Below are positions 45,465 through 53,175 of a DNA stretch of 64,000 nt, one piece after another. The stretch spans positions 372,001 through 436,000 of the forward strand of contig NZ_CP015971.1 of NCBI RefSeq assembly GCF_001659705.1, in the 5' to 3' direction. This DNA comes from Arachidicoccus sp. BS20. Its GTDB lineage: Bacteria > Bacteroidota > Bacteroidia > Chitinophagales > Chitinophagaceae. A model generated the notes under the pieces. It did no database searches, was not told the DNA's origin, and was given only the letters and a program-made list of their open reading frames with translations. The position numbers and the translations under genes were made by a program. Position 1 is the first letter of the stretch, and every line of letters starts with the position of its first letter.

Positions 45465-46886
45465 TTAATAATTATTAATTGACTGCGCTTGCACCAGCGC
45501 TTGTTTCAACGCACCAAGCTTGTTATGCACTTCCTGCAACTCGCTTTGCGGATTGGACTTTGCAACAATGCCCGCGCCTGCCTGATAATACAAAGTATTA
45601 TTCTTGCTCAAAAAACTTCTTATCATAATCGCATGATTAAAGCTGCCGTCAAAGCCAACAAAACCAATTGTTCCGGCGTAATAGCTGCGTGAATCTTTTT
45701 CGTATTCATCAATTAATTGCATAGCTTTATATTTAGGCGCGCCACTTAAAGTTCCCGCAGGAAAAGTGTTTGCGAGCAACACAAAAGGATTTGCATTCTC
45801 TTTCACATCGCCAGAAACTTCGCTCACAATATGCAGCACGTGCGAGAAAGCATGAATTTGTTTGTAATAATTCAGGTGCACATTTTCACAATTTCGGCTT
45901 AAATCATTTCGCGCCAAATCCACGAGCATCGTGTGTTCCGCAATTTCTTTCGGGTCTTGCAACAACGCTTCGCCTGCTTTTTCATCTTCTATTTCGTTGC
46001 CCGTTTTTTTATACGTTCCCGCAATCGGATGAACGATAGATTTTCCGTCGCGGACAATCAGTTGCGATTCAGGACTTGAACCCAACAATTTATAATCGCC
46101 GTAATCAAAATAAAACAAATAAGGCGAAGGATTGATGCTGCGCAACGTGCGGTAAACATTAAAATCGTCGCCCGTAAATTTTTGTTGAAACCTGCGGCTC
46201 AGCACTATTTGAAACACATCGCCGCGCAAACAACTTTTAATTCCCTTCTGCACCATTTCGATATATTCGTCATCGGTTTTGTTGGAACTTTCTTTGCCTT
46301 GCAATGCAAACGGAAACGACGGAACATCTTTATTGTTAATCAACGTTTCCACCAAATCAAGTTCACTGTCCAATCCGTTTATTTTGTTTTCGCAAATAAA
46401 CATTTCGCTTTTGAAATGATTAATCACAATCACGTATTGATACAAGCGATAACGCATCAAAGGAATTTCGCGCTCCGGTTCATTATTCGCATGATTGATT
46501 TTTATGGTATCAAAAAACTGAACGGCGTTGTAGGAAACATAACCAAACAAGCCTTGCGCAAGTTTCACGAGCTTATTATCCGCGGGCTGCACATCGTATT
46601 GCTGCATATAATTCCACAACAAATCCGGCACTTCTAAATGACTTCTCACTTCCTGTTTTTCAGGCTTGCGGTTTGGATATTTCAATTCGATTGCACCTAA
46701 ATTTTTCACTTCAATACCGCCGATTGCATTAATCCCGATAATGGAACGGCTGTTTTCCGACGAGCCATACTCTGCGCTTTCCAGCAGAACCGTATCGCGG
46801 AATTTATCGCGCAGGCGCAGGTAAATTCCTACAGGTGTATAAATATCTGACAATACTTTTTTGTATGTTGTTTCAATCTTGACCAT
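45465..46886 (-). CDS. trpE: Anthranilate synthase component I
   Basis: The 473-residue chorismate-using enzyme has an N-terminal part with the feedback site (LLESAEYGSSENSRSIIGIN resembles the LLES Trp-binding motif) and the catalytic C-terminus: VFQIVLSRRFQQKF, NPSPYLFYFDYGDYKLLGSS, PIAGTYKKTG, DEKAGEALLQDPKEIAEHTM, FPAGTLSGAPKYKAMQLI, YYAGTIGFVGFDGSFNHAIM. Tryptophan feedback is expected from LLES. It is the first biosynthetic gene of the operon, behind the GxxExxY gene and the attenuator. Confidence 0.95.
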   Translation of the reverse strand: MVKIETTYKKVLSDIYTPVGIYLRLRDKFRDTVLLESAEYGSSENSRSIIGINAIGGIEVKNLGAIELKYPNRKPEKQEVRSHLEVPDLLWNYMQQYDVQPADNKLVKLAQGLFGYVSYNAVQFFDTIKINHANNEPEREIPLMRYRLYQYVIVINHFKSEMFICENKINGLDSELDLVETLINNKDVPSFPFALQGKESSNKTDDEYIEMVQKGIKSCLRGDVFQIVLSRRFQQKFTGDDFNVYRTLRSINPSPYLFYFDYGDYKLLGSSPESQLIVRDGKSIVHPIAGTYKKTGNEIEDEKAGEALLQDPKEIAEHTMLVDLARNDLSRNCENVHLNYYKQIHAFSHVLHIVSEVSGDVKENANPFVLLANTFPAGTLSGAPKYKAMQLIDEYEKDSRSYYAGTIGFVGFDGSFNHAIMIRSFLSKNNTLYYQAGAGIVAKSNPQSELQEVHNKLGALKQALVQAQSINNY

Positions 46887-46918
46887 GATTTTATGCGATT
46901 TTTCTTATAATACTGATT

Positions 46919-47308
46919 TTATATAATTGGTTTGAATTTGTTGTTATACAAGCGTTTCCATTCAAGGCTGTTCGCCCCGAAATTGATAAGCAAACCGACT
47001 TCTAAATTAAATGCTTCCAAATAATTTTTTCCTTGCGCAAGATGTGCCGATTCTAATTTGCCAAACGCTTTTAATTCAACGCTGATAATATTTTCCACTA
47101 AAAAATCAACTCTTCTGTCTCCAACTTTTACGCTTTTATAAAATACAGGCATACTTACTTCTCTCCCGAAATTTATATTCATTAAATTAAACTCCACTTC
47201 CAAAGACCGTTGATAAACGATTTCAGGAAAACCATTCCCTGATGCATTGTGAACATTCATTGCAGCCTTGATAATTTTTTCTGTTATGTCGCTATACTTA
47301 TACTCCAT
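46919..47308 (-). CDS. GxxExxY family protein
   Basis: The 129-residue protein (ATG at 47308) has the family phrase GNGFPEIVYQRSLEVEFN (Gly..Glu..Tyr) and the nuclease-like core FGREVSMPVFYKSVKVGDRR, VDFLVENIISVELKAFGKLE, LEVGLLINFGANSLEWKR. GxxExxY proteins occur singly and have no proven function; they resemble small restriction-type endonucleases. It is the first gene after the trp leader, 32 bases before trpE, so it is controlled by the attenuator. The longer frame from 47356 would overlap the terminator stem and is less likely. Confidence 0.85.
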   Translation of the reverse strand: MEYKYSDITEKIIKAAMNVHNASGNGFPEIVYQRSLEVEFNLMNINFGREVSMPVFYKSVKVGDRRVDFLVENIISVELKAFGKLESAHLAQGKNYLEAFNLEVGLLINFGANSLEWKRLYNNKFKPII

Positions 47309-47352
47309 TTTATTTTCAGTAAAATCAGAAAAATCGTTTAAAATCAAGATAA

Positions 47353-47386
47353 ACAAAAAGCCCCGGCGAATTTATCGCCGAGGCTT
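47353..47386 (-). terminator. trp attenuator terminator hairpin
   Basis: On the minus strand AAGCCTCGGCGA (47386-47375) pairs with TCGCCGGGGCTT (47369-47358) with one mismatch, followed by a run of Ts (47357-47353). It lies 45 bases before the GxxExxY ATG and after the leader peptide. A competing pairing of its 5' arm with leader sequence at 47451-47434 would be the antiterminator. Confidence 0.8.
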
Positions 47387-47419
47387 GAATATTTTTTGTT
47401 ACCCGATTTTCATTTTTCT

Positions 47420-47494
47420 ATAAACAAAGTGCTATTCAAACATACCCGACGCAGAGTTTGCTTGCCACCACCAATGAATATTTACTTTGTTTAT
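47420..47494. promoter_or_regulatory. trp leader RNA structure (bracketing repeat and antiterminator partner)
   Basis: ATAAACAAAGT (minus 47494-47484) is complementary to ACTTTGTTTAT (47430-47420), folding the Trp-codon region. The minus-strand words CGTCGGG (47451-47445) and TTGAAT (47439-47434) can pair with ATTCAAGCCTCGGCG (47390-47376), the terminator's 5' arm, through two short helices with G-U pairs. This is the expected attenuator switch; pairing was read by eye. Confidence 0.65.
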
Positions 47495-47500
47495 CAACAT
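47432..47500 (-). CDS. trpL: trp operon leader peptide with three consecutive Trp codons
   Basis: The 22-codon frame runs from ATG at 47500-47498 to TAG at 47434-47432. Codons 10-12 are TGG TGG TGG (47473-47465), right in front of the terminator hairpin. The peptide has no similarity to anything but such leaders, and its Trp content (3 of 22) is the classic signal for tryptophan attenuation: a ribosome stalls here when charged tRNA-Trp is scarce. A perfect 11-bp inverted repeat (47484-47494 with 47420-47430) brackets the Trp codons, and an antiterminator pairing is possible. A possible -7 box TATCTTCG (47512-47505) lies 4 bases before the ATG, so the leader may be leaderless. Confidence 0.85.
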   Translation of the reverse strand: MLINKVNIHWWWQANSASGMFE

Positions 47501-47707
47501 GGTGCGAAGATAAAATGTTTTTTGAAATGGAGAAAAATATTTTTGAAGAAACACATAAAACAACATTCAAATAAAGACACTGTCGATGATAATTAAAACA
47601 TATTTTTTATAGGCTTTTTATTTTTTTCACTTTAATTCTATACTTTTAAAACCTTAATTAACGTTGGTTATCCTATTAGAATAATTTGTATTATATTAAA
47701 AACGTTT

Positions 47708-48982
47708 ATGTCAAAAAACAAATATTTGTTCCCTTTCATTTTGGTTACTTCCCTGTTTTTCTTTTGGGGATTTATTCACAATCTTGACCCTGTTTTAATT
47801 CCGCATTTGCGCAGGTCGTTCAGCCTTACAACGGTTGAGGCATCTTTGGTAGATTCATCCATTTTCATTGCATATTTTTTAATGGCAATTCCTGCAGGAT
47901 TAATCATTAAAAAATACGGATACAAAAAAGGTATTCTCACGGGACTTTGCTTTTTCGCTGTCGGATGTTTTTTGTTTGTGCCTGCCGCGAATACGATGCA
48001 ATATCCTTTCTTTCTCGGCGCATTGTTTGTGGTTGCTTGCGGACTCGCAACTTTGGAAACCGTTGCAAATCCTTATGTAACATTGTTGGGCAAACCCGAA
48101 ACTTCTGTACAACGGTTGAACTTTGCGCATTTCTTCAACGGCTTGGCGGCGTTCATTGCGCCTACGGTTGGCGGCTGGCTTATTCTTTCGCCCAATCCTA
48201 AATCCGATGCAGAACTCGCAGCGATGACTGTTGATGCGCGTCATGCTTATTTATTGTCAGAAACATCAACAGTAAAATTGCCTTATATTATTTTAGGAAG
48301 CGTGATATTGTTGATTGCAATTGTATTCTTTTTTTCCAAACTACCCGACAAAAAAGAAAGCGATGAAAAAGAAAAGGCAGGCTTCTTTCATGCGTTTAAA
48401 CACAAGCATTTGACATGGGCTGTGGTGGCGCAATTCTTTTATATAGGCGCACAGATTTGCATCTTCAGCTTATTGATTTTGTATGCCGATAAAGTTGTTG
48501 GTATAACTGAAAAACAAGCTTCTTATTATGCAAGCATTGCCGGATTATTATTTATGCTCGGCAGACTTGCAGGCACATTTTTTATGCAGTTTATTGCGCC
48601 GCCAAAATTGTTGCGCATTTATGCTGCAATATGTTTGTTGCTGACTCTTGAATTAATTTTCGGGAAAGGAATAGCAACCATGTACGCAATGCTCGGCATA
48701 ACATTTTTTATGTCGATTATGTTCCCCACAATATTTGCATTGGGTATCGATGGCTTGGGCGTTGATTCCAAAGCCGGTTCAAGCTTGCTCGTAATGTCGA
48801 TTGTCGGCGGCGCATTGTTGCCGCCCGTGCTCGGTTTTATTGCAGATAAATCGGGCAATTTTCAATACGGTTATGTTGTGCCTTTGATATGTTTCGTTGT
48901 TGTACTTTTGTTCGCAACGATTGGTTATAAAAGAAAAGGCGTTGATGATAACGCTGTAAAAATTACTTCAACAGGACATTAA
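47708..48982 (+). CDS. fucP: L-fucose:H+ symporter (FucP family)
   Basis: The 424-residue MFS protein starts LFPFILVTSLFFFWGFIHNL, the FucP signature, with DPVLIPHLRRSFSLTTVEAS, IAYFLMAIPAGLIIKKYG and ETVANPYVTLLGKPETSVQR. It brings in fucose, galactose or a related sugar with protons. The enzymes that follow are those of the oxidative L-fucose pathway, so fucose is the likely substrate. Palindromic AAACGTTT sits just before the ATG. Confidence 0.88.
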   Translation: MSKNKYLFPFILVTSLFFFWGFIHNLDPVLIPHLRRSFSLTTVEASLVDSSIFIAYFLMAIPAGLIIKKYGYKKGILTGLCFFAVGCFLFVPAANTMQYPFFLGALFVVACGLATLETVANPYVTLLGKPETSVQRLNFAHFFNGLAAFIAPTVGGWLILSPNPKSDAELAAMTVDARHAYLLSETSTVKLPYIILGSVILLIAIVFFFSKLPDKKESDEKEKAGFFHAFKHKHLTWAVVAQFFYIGAQICIFSLLILYADKVVGITEKQASYYASIAGLLFMLGRLAGTFFMQFIAPPKLLRIYAAICLLLTLELIFGKGIATMYAMLGITFFMSIMFPTIFALGIDGLGVDSKAGSSLLVMSIVGGALLPPVLGFIADKSGNFQYGYVVPLICFVVVLLFATIGYKRKGVDDNAVKITSTGH

Positions 48983-48985
48983 ATT

Positions 48986-49330
48986 ATGAACAGAAAATAT
49001 GTACTCGCGCTCGACTTGAAAGACGATGAGCAACTGATAAAAGAATACGAAGCGTATCACAAAAACATTTGGAAAGAAATACGTGAAAGCATTGTAAACA
49101 GTGGCATTGAGCAAATGGAAATTTTTCGCACAGGCAACAGATTGATGATGATTATGGAAGTGAATAATGATTTTTCTTTTGAAAAAAAATCCCAGGCCGA
49201 TGCAGCAAACGAAAAAGTACAGGAATGGGAAAAACTGATGTGGAAATTTCAACAGCCGTTGCCTTTTGCAAAGAACGGCGAAAAGTGGATGCTGATGGAA
49301 AAGATATTTTGTCTGAACCATGATTTATAG
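48986..49330 (+). CDS. L-fucose/L-rhamnose mutarotase (RhaM/DUF718-like)
   Basis: The 114-residue protein matches the DUF718 mutarotase family: LDLKDDEQLIKEYEAYHKNI, WKEIRESIVNSGIEQMEIFR, then TGNRLMMIMEVN and WEKLMWKFQQPLPFAKNGEK. It interconverts sugar anomers before oxidation. It lies 3 bases after fucP. Confidence 0.88.
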   Translation: MNRKYVLALDLKDDEQLIKEYEAYHKNIWKEIRESIVNSGIEQMEIFRTGNRLMMIMEVNNDFSFEKKSQADAANEKVQEWEKLMWKFQQPLPFAKNGEKWMLMEKIFCLNHDL

Positions 49331-49354
49331 GGTTAAAAGATTTTCAGGAAAATA

Positions 49355-49448
49355 AATAGAACGCAGATGACACGGATTTTGTATGATTATTTAAGATAAT
49401 GAAAATCATAATTCAATCATCAGCATCATAAAAAATCAGCGTTCTATT
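49355..49448. repeat. Inverted repeat of the GCAGAT..ATCAGC family
   Basis: AATAGAACGC (49355-49364) is complementary to GCGTTCTATT (49439-49448), with GCAGATGACACGG and AAAAATCAGC next to them. Same family as 29915-30005. Confidence 0.6.
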
Positions 49449-49470
49449 CATTTGTATGATAAAAATTTTT

Positions 49471-49540
49471 GAACCACAACGACACAAAGGAACACAAAGT
49501 TTTGCATCTTCGCTTCTTTGTGTCTTTGCGAAAACAGATA
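49471..49540. repeat. CACAACGACACAAAGG / TTTGTGTCTTTGCG repeat
   Basis: The words CCACAACGACACAAAGG and CTTTGTGTCTTTGCG are approximately complementary. Related copies occur at 53101-53163 and 54018-54088. No gene is present. Confidence 0.6.
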
Positions 49541-49577
49541 ACAAATAACCGATAACAGAAAACAAAAATTAATAAAT

Positions 49578-50339
49578 ATGAGTTTCTCTTTAACAGGAAA
49601 AAATGCAATCGTAACAGGCGCGGGAAGCGGCATCGGAAAAGCGACGGCGCTCACATTCGGCAAAGCAGGCGCGAATGTTTTTGTTGCAGATTTAAACAAA
49701 GAAAATGCGGAAGCAACCGTGAATGAAATACAACAGGCAGGCGGCAATGCAACAGCAATTATTGTGAACGTAACCGCGCAAAGCGAGGTACAGCAAGCGT
49801 TCCAGCCAATCGGCACGATTGATATTTTGGTAAACAGCGCAGGCGTTTCGCACATCGGGAAACTGGAAACCACAACCGAAGCAGACTTTGATAAAGTGTA
49901 CAGCGTGAATGTAAAAGGTGTTTACAACTCCATGTTCGCCGCCATTCCGTTGATGAAAAAAGGCAGCGTGATTTTGAACCTCGCATCTATCGCATCAAGC
50001 GTGGGCATTCCCGACAGGTTTGCTTATAGCATGAGCAAAGGCGCGGTATTGGCCATGACATTAAGTGTCGCGAAAGATTATCTTGCACAGGGCATTCGCT
50101 GCAATTGCATCTCGCCCGCGCGCGTGCATACACCTTTTGTCGATGGTTTTCTGGCAAAAAATTATCCGGGCAAAGAAGCGGAAATGTTTGAAAAATTATC
50201 CAAAACACAACCTATTGGCCGTATGGCAAAACCGGAAGAAATTGCCAACCTGATTTTGTATTTGTGCAGTGATGAAGCAGGCTTTATCACAGGTTGCGAT
50301 TACCCGATTGACGGCGGATTTATTAGGTTGAATAATTAG
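49578..50339 (+). CDS. SDR, probable 2-keto-3-deoxy-L-fuconate dehydrogenase
   Basis: The 253-residue SDR has the cofactor loop IVTGAGSGIGKATALTFGKA, NSAGVSH, the YSMSKGA Tyr/Lys pair and the fuconate-dehydrogenase-like stretch CISPARVHTPFVDGFLAKNY. It is the probable oxidiser of 2-keto-3-deoxy-L-fuconate to 2,4-diketo-3-deoxy-L-fuconate in the non-phosphorylating pathway. The assignment rests on position and residue pattern, since a second SDR (54115) lies in the same run. Confidence 0.8.
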   Translation: MSFSLTGKNAIVTGAGSGIGKATALTFGKAGANVFVADLNKENAEATVNEIQQAGGNATAIIVNVTAQSEVQQAFQPIGTIDILVNSAGVSHIGKLETTTEADFDKVYSVNVKGVYNSMFAAIPLMKKGSVILNLASIASSVGIPDRFAYSMSKGAVLAMTLSVAKDYLAQGIRCNCISPARVHTPFVDGFLAKNYPGKEAEMFEKLSKTQPIGRMAKPEEIANLILYLCSDEAGFITGCDYPIDGGFIRLNN

Positions 50340-50439
50340 ATTTTTCACGCAACGAGGTAATGAAAAGCAAAGAACGCAACGAGATTATATTTGTTCTCTT
50401 GACTTTTTTATACGAAGTAAAATGAAGAATCATGAACAT

Positions 50440-50520
50440 GCTTGCACGTCATTCTGAACTTGTTTCGGAATCTAAAATATGCTGAATTAAATCGTACAAG
50501 AGATGCTGAAATAAATTAGA
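50440..50520. repeat. Dispersed GCACGTCATTCTGAACTTGT repeat in the fucose run
   Basis: GCTTGCACGTCATTCTGAAC, TTGTTTCGGAATC and later GATGCTGAAATAAATT mark a degenerate copy of the repeat seen at 44604. The gap 50340-50605 otherwise shows no gene. Confidence 0.55.
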
Positions 50521-50605
50521 ATACGGCTAAAGTTTTCATGTTTTCAAGCGTTTTTAATTTTATTTAAATATCAAATTTTCCAATGGCAAATATCAAACTC
50601 ATATT

Positions 50606-51118
50606 ATGAAACCAAAAATTATCATCACGCTATTCTGTGCTATCGCATTTGTATCAGTACTCAAAGCGCAGGAATCCGATAATGGCAAACAGCTTTGGGC
50701 AAAGTCTGTCATCAACCAAAAAGCGCCTAAATTAGTCGTAGAGAAATGGCTGACCAAAAAGCCTGGTACAAAAGGCAAATTTATTATTATAGATTTTTGG
50801 GCTACCTGGTGCCCGCCATGCAGAAAGTTTATACCCATTCTCAACGACATTAGTAAAAAGCATAAAGATAAGCTGGTGGCTATTGGTATTTCCGATGAGC
50901 CGGCCGAAAAAGTGGAATCATTAAAAGGTACAAAACCCGTTTACTACGAAGCTATCGACACGAAAAAAACGATGTCTGATGAATTGGAAATAAAAGGTAT
51001 TCCGCATGTGATATTAATAGACCCGAAAGGCATTGTTCGCTGGGAAGGGTTTCCTTTGCTGGACGGGCACGAATTGACTGACAGCGTTGTTACGGCGCTG
51101 ATTAAGAAATATCAATAA
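50606..51118 (+). CDS. TlpA-like exported thioredoxin
   Basis: The 170-residue protein has a signal peptide (IIITLFCAIAFVSVLKAQ), then a thioredoxin fold with the redox site IIDFWATWCPPCRKF (Cys69 and Cys72), the cis-proline IKGIPHVILIDPKG and RWEGFPLL. TlpA-like proteins reduce disulfides in the periplasm. It splits the fucose genes but has no clear part in sugar use, so it may be a later insertion or be moved with the BRO-like gene behind it. Confidence 0.85.
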   Translation: MKPKIIITLFCAIAFVSVLKAQESDNGKQLWAKSVINQKAPKLVVEKWLTKKPGTKGKFIIIDFWATWCPPCRKFIPILNDISKKHKDKLVAIGISDEPAEKVESLKGTKPVYYEAIDTKKTMSDELEIKGIPHVILIDPKGIVRWEGFPLLDGHELTDSVVTALIKKYQ

Positions 51119-51168
51119 ATCATGAAACTCATCCGTTAAAGACAATTTTTTATTAAAATAGCATTGTT

Positions 51169-52002
51169 ATGAGTACCATCAAACTTTTTGAAAGTAAAAA
51201 GATACGCTCTGTTTGGGACGAAGCAGGTGAGAAATGGTATTTCGTAGTCGAAGACGTTGTTGCTATATTAACCGACAGTAAAGACCCCAAACAATACATA
51301 AAACGTATGCGACAACGAGATGCAGAACTCGGCAAAGGGTGGGTACAATTTGTACCTACCCTTCCGGTGGACACCGCAGGCGGTAAGCAAAAAATGGGCT
51401 GTGCCGATACCAAAGGTCTCCTGCGCATCATTCAATCTATTCCATCGCCTAAAGCGGAACCGTTTAAACTTTGGCTGGCACAAGTAGGCTCCGACAGGTT
51501 AGATGAAATTGAAAACCCGGAATTAGCTACGCAACGCACCAGGGAACTTTACAAACTAAAAGGTTATACCGATGACTGGATTGAGAAGCGTATGCGCAGT
51601 ATTGCCATTCGTGAGGAACTGACGGATGAGTGGAAAAAACATGACGTTAAGGAGCAAGTAGAATACGCTATACTGACGGCAGAAATATCGAAAGCAACTT
51701 TTGGGCTTACGCCAAAAGAATACAAAAAAGTGAAAAAACTGAAAAGCCAAAATCTGCGCGACCACATGAGCGACCTTGAATTAATTTTTTCCATGTTGGG
51801 TGAAGCTTCTACAACAGCAATTGTAAAAACGCAACATCCAAAAGGTTTCGCAGAAAATAAGAAAGCAGCTAAGCAAGGCGGCGCAGTTGCCGGAAATGCC
51901 AGGCGCGAATTGGAAAGTAAAACAGGTGAAAAAGTTGTATCATCGAAAAATTATTTGCCTGAAAACCGAAAGAAAAATCTAAATAACAAAAAAGAAAAAT
52001 AA
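51169..52002 (+). CDS. BRO-family N-terminal / antirepressor-like protein
   Basis: The 277-residue protein starts with a BRO-N domain (KLFESKKIRSVWDEAGEKWY, FVVEDVVAILTDSKDPKQYI, KRMRQRDAELGKGWVQFV), has a middle helical part (REELTDEWKKHDVKEQVEYA) and a Lys-rich C-terminus that ends with NNKKEK. The family includes phage antirepressors and DNA-binding proteins; chromosomal copies in this phylum are common. It lies between TlpA-like and FAH-family genes with a different coding style, and may be a transferred gene. Confidence 0.82.
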   Translation: MSTIKLFESKKIRSVWDEAGEKWYFVVEDVVAILTDSKDPKQYIKRMRQRDAELGKGWVQFVPTLPVDTAGGKQKMGCADTKGLLRIIQSIPSPKAEPFKLWLAQVGSDRLDEIENPELATQRTRELYKLKGYTDDWIEKRMRSIAIREELTDEWKKHDVKEQVEYAILTAEISKATFGLTPKEYKKVKKLKSQNLRDHMSDLELIFSMLGEASTTAIVKTQHPKGFAENKKAAKQGGAVAGNARRELESKTGEKVVSSKNYLPENRKKNLNNKKEK

Positions 52003-52035
52003 ATCTTACATCACAAATCTTAAATCATACATCAA

Positions 52036-52896
52036 ATGAAATTGATACGTTACGGACAATTTGGAAAAGAAAAGCCGGGAATTATTATCGATGACGTGCG
52101 TTATGATACGTCAGCCTTCGGCGAAGATTACAACGAACAGTTTTTTGAAAGCAACGGCTTGGAAAGACTGAAAAAGTTTGTGGAAGAAAACAAAGATAAT
52201 CTTCCGAAAGTAAGTGATGACGAGCGTTTGGGAAGTTGCGTTGCGCGTCCGTCAAAGATAATTTGCATTGGTTTGAACTATGCGTTACATGCGAAAGAAA
52301 CCAATGCGCCCATTCCGAAAGAACCGGTTATTTTCTTCAAATCCACAACCGCTTTGTGCGGTCCGAATGATAATGTTATCATTCCGAAGAACTCCGTAAA
52401 AACAGATTGGGAAGTTGAATTGGCAGTGATTATCGGCAAAAAAGCAAGTTATGTGGAAGAAAGCGAAGCGTTGGATTATGTGGCAGGATATGCGCTGCAC
52501 AACGATTACAGCGAACGCGAATTTCAAATCGAACGCGGCGGTCAATGGGTAAAAGGTAAGAGCTGCGATACGTTTGCACCACTCGGTCCTTTCCTCGCAA
52601 CAAAAGATGAGATTGAAAACCCGAATAATTTAAACCTTTGGTTAAAGGTCAATGGAAATAAAGTGCAGGATTCAACTACGTCCGATTTTATTTTCAACGT
52701 GCAACAAGTTGTAAGCCATTTAAGTCAGTTTATGACCTTGTTGCCCGGCGATGTAATTTCTACGGGAACGCCCGCCGGTGTTGGGCTTGGCATGAAACCC
52801 GAACCTTGGTATTTAAAGCCCGGCGATGTTGTGGAACTCGGCATTGAAGGCTTGGGAACGTCGAAGCAAGTCGCGAAAGTGTATAGTGGAAAATAG
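52036..52896 (+). CDS. FAH-family hydrolase, probable 2,4-diketo-3-deoxy-L-fuconate hydrolase
   Basis: The 286-residue protein has the FAH domain with metal and active-site motifs: IICIGLNYALHAKETNAPIP, PVIFFKSTTALCGPNDNVII, DWEVELAVIIGKKASYVE, GYALHNDYSEREFQIERGGQ, WVKGKSCDTFAPLGPFL and ISTGTPAGVGLGMKP. In Bacteroidota and Xanthomonas it cleaves the diketo acid to pyruvate and L-lactate, the last step of oxidative fucose use. Its C-terminal 18 residues are repeated in a remnant at 53025-53100. Confidence 0.85.
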   Translation: MKLIRYGQFGKEKPGIIIDDVRYDTSAFGEDYNEQFFESNGLERLKKFVEENKDNLPKVSDDERLGSCVARPSKIICIGLNYALHAKETNAPIPKEPVIFFKSTTALCGPNDNVIIPKNSVKTDWEVELAVIIGKKASYVEESEALDYVAGYALHNDYSEREFQIERGGQWVKGKSCDTFAPLGPFLATKDEIENPNNLNLWLKVNGNKVQDSTTSDFIFNVQQVVSHLSQFMTLLPGDVISTGTPAGVGLGMKPEPWYLKPGDVVELGIEGLGTSKQVAKVYSGK

Positions 52897-52920
52897 GAAA
52901 TATTAAATTGTAAATGGAAT

Positions 52921-53017
52921 ACGCTTGCACGTCATGCCGAACTTGTTTGATTTCGTCGCCGTGGTTCGTGTCCGCACGAACCACTTATAAATTTTCGGTA
53001 CGTGAGGACACGTACCG
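52921..53017. repeat. Hairpin repeats between two FAH C-termini
   Basis: GTGGTTCGTG (52961-52970) with CACGAACCAC (52975-52984) and CGGTACGTG (52996-53004) with CACGTACCG (53009-53017) are perfect hairpins with 4-base loops. The preceding words GCACGTCATGCCGAACTTG belong to the repeat seen at 44.6 kb. Confidence 0.7.
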
Positions 53018-53024
53018 GGGCTAA

Positions 53025-53100
53025 AAAGCCCGGCGACGTGGTAGAACTCGGCATTGAAGGCTTGGGAACATCAAAACAAACGGCGGTAGCGTATCAATAA
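53025..53100 (+). pseudogene. Duplicated tail of an FAH-family gene
   Basis: The stretch reads KPGDVVELGIEGLGTSKQ and TAVAYQ, then TAA at 53098-53100. The first 18 residues are identical to the end of the intact gene (52815-52872), but the final residues differ, as in another member of the family. No N-terminal part is present. It looks like the remnant of a second, lost FAH gene, or a duplication followed by divergence. Confidence 0.7.
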
Positions 53101-53163
53101 TTTCTCACAAAGACACAAAGAAACAATATTAAAACTTTGTGTTCTTTGCGTCTTTGCGAGAAT
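53101..53163. repeat. ACAAAGACACAAAG / CTTTGTGTTCTTTGCGTCTT repeat
   Basis: ACAAAGACACAAAGAAACA and its partial complement TTTGTGTTCTTTGCGTCTT form a loose hairpin. Same family as 49471. Confidence 0.6.
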
Positions 53164-53175
53164 CTAAAAAATCTT

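Noticed and set aside
47700-47707. AAACGTTT palindrome at the fucP start as a LacI/GntR operator
   Set aside because: Only 8 bases, overlaps the start codon, single copy, and no LacI gene is nearby.
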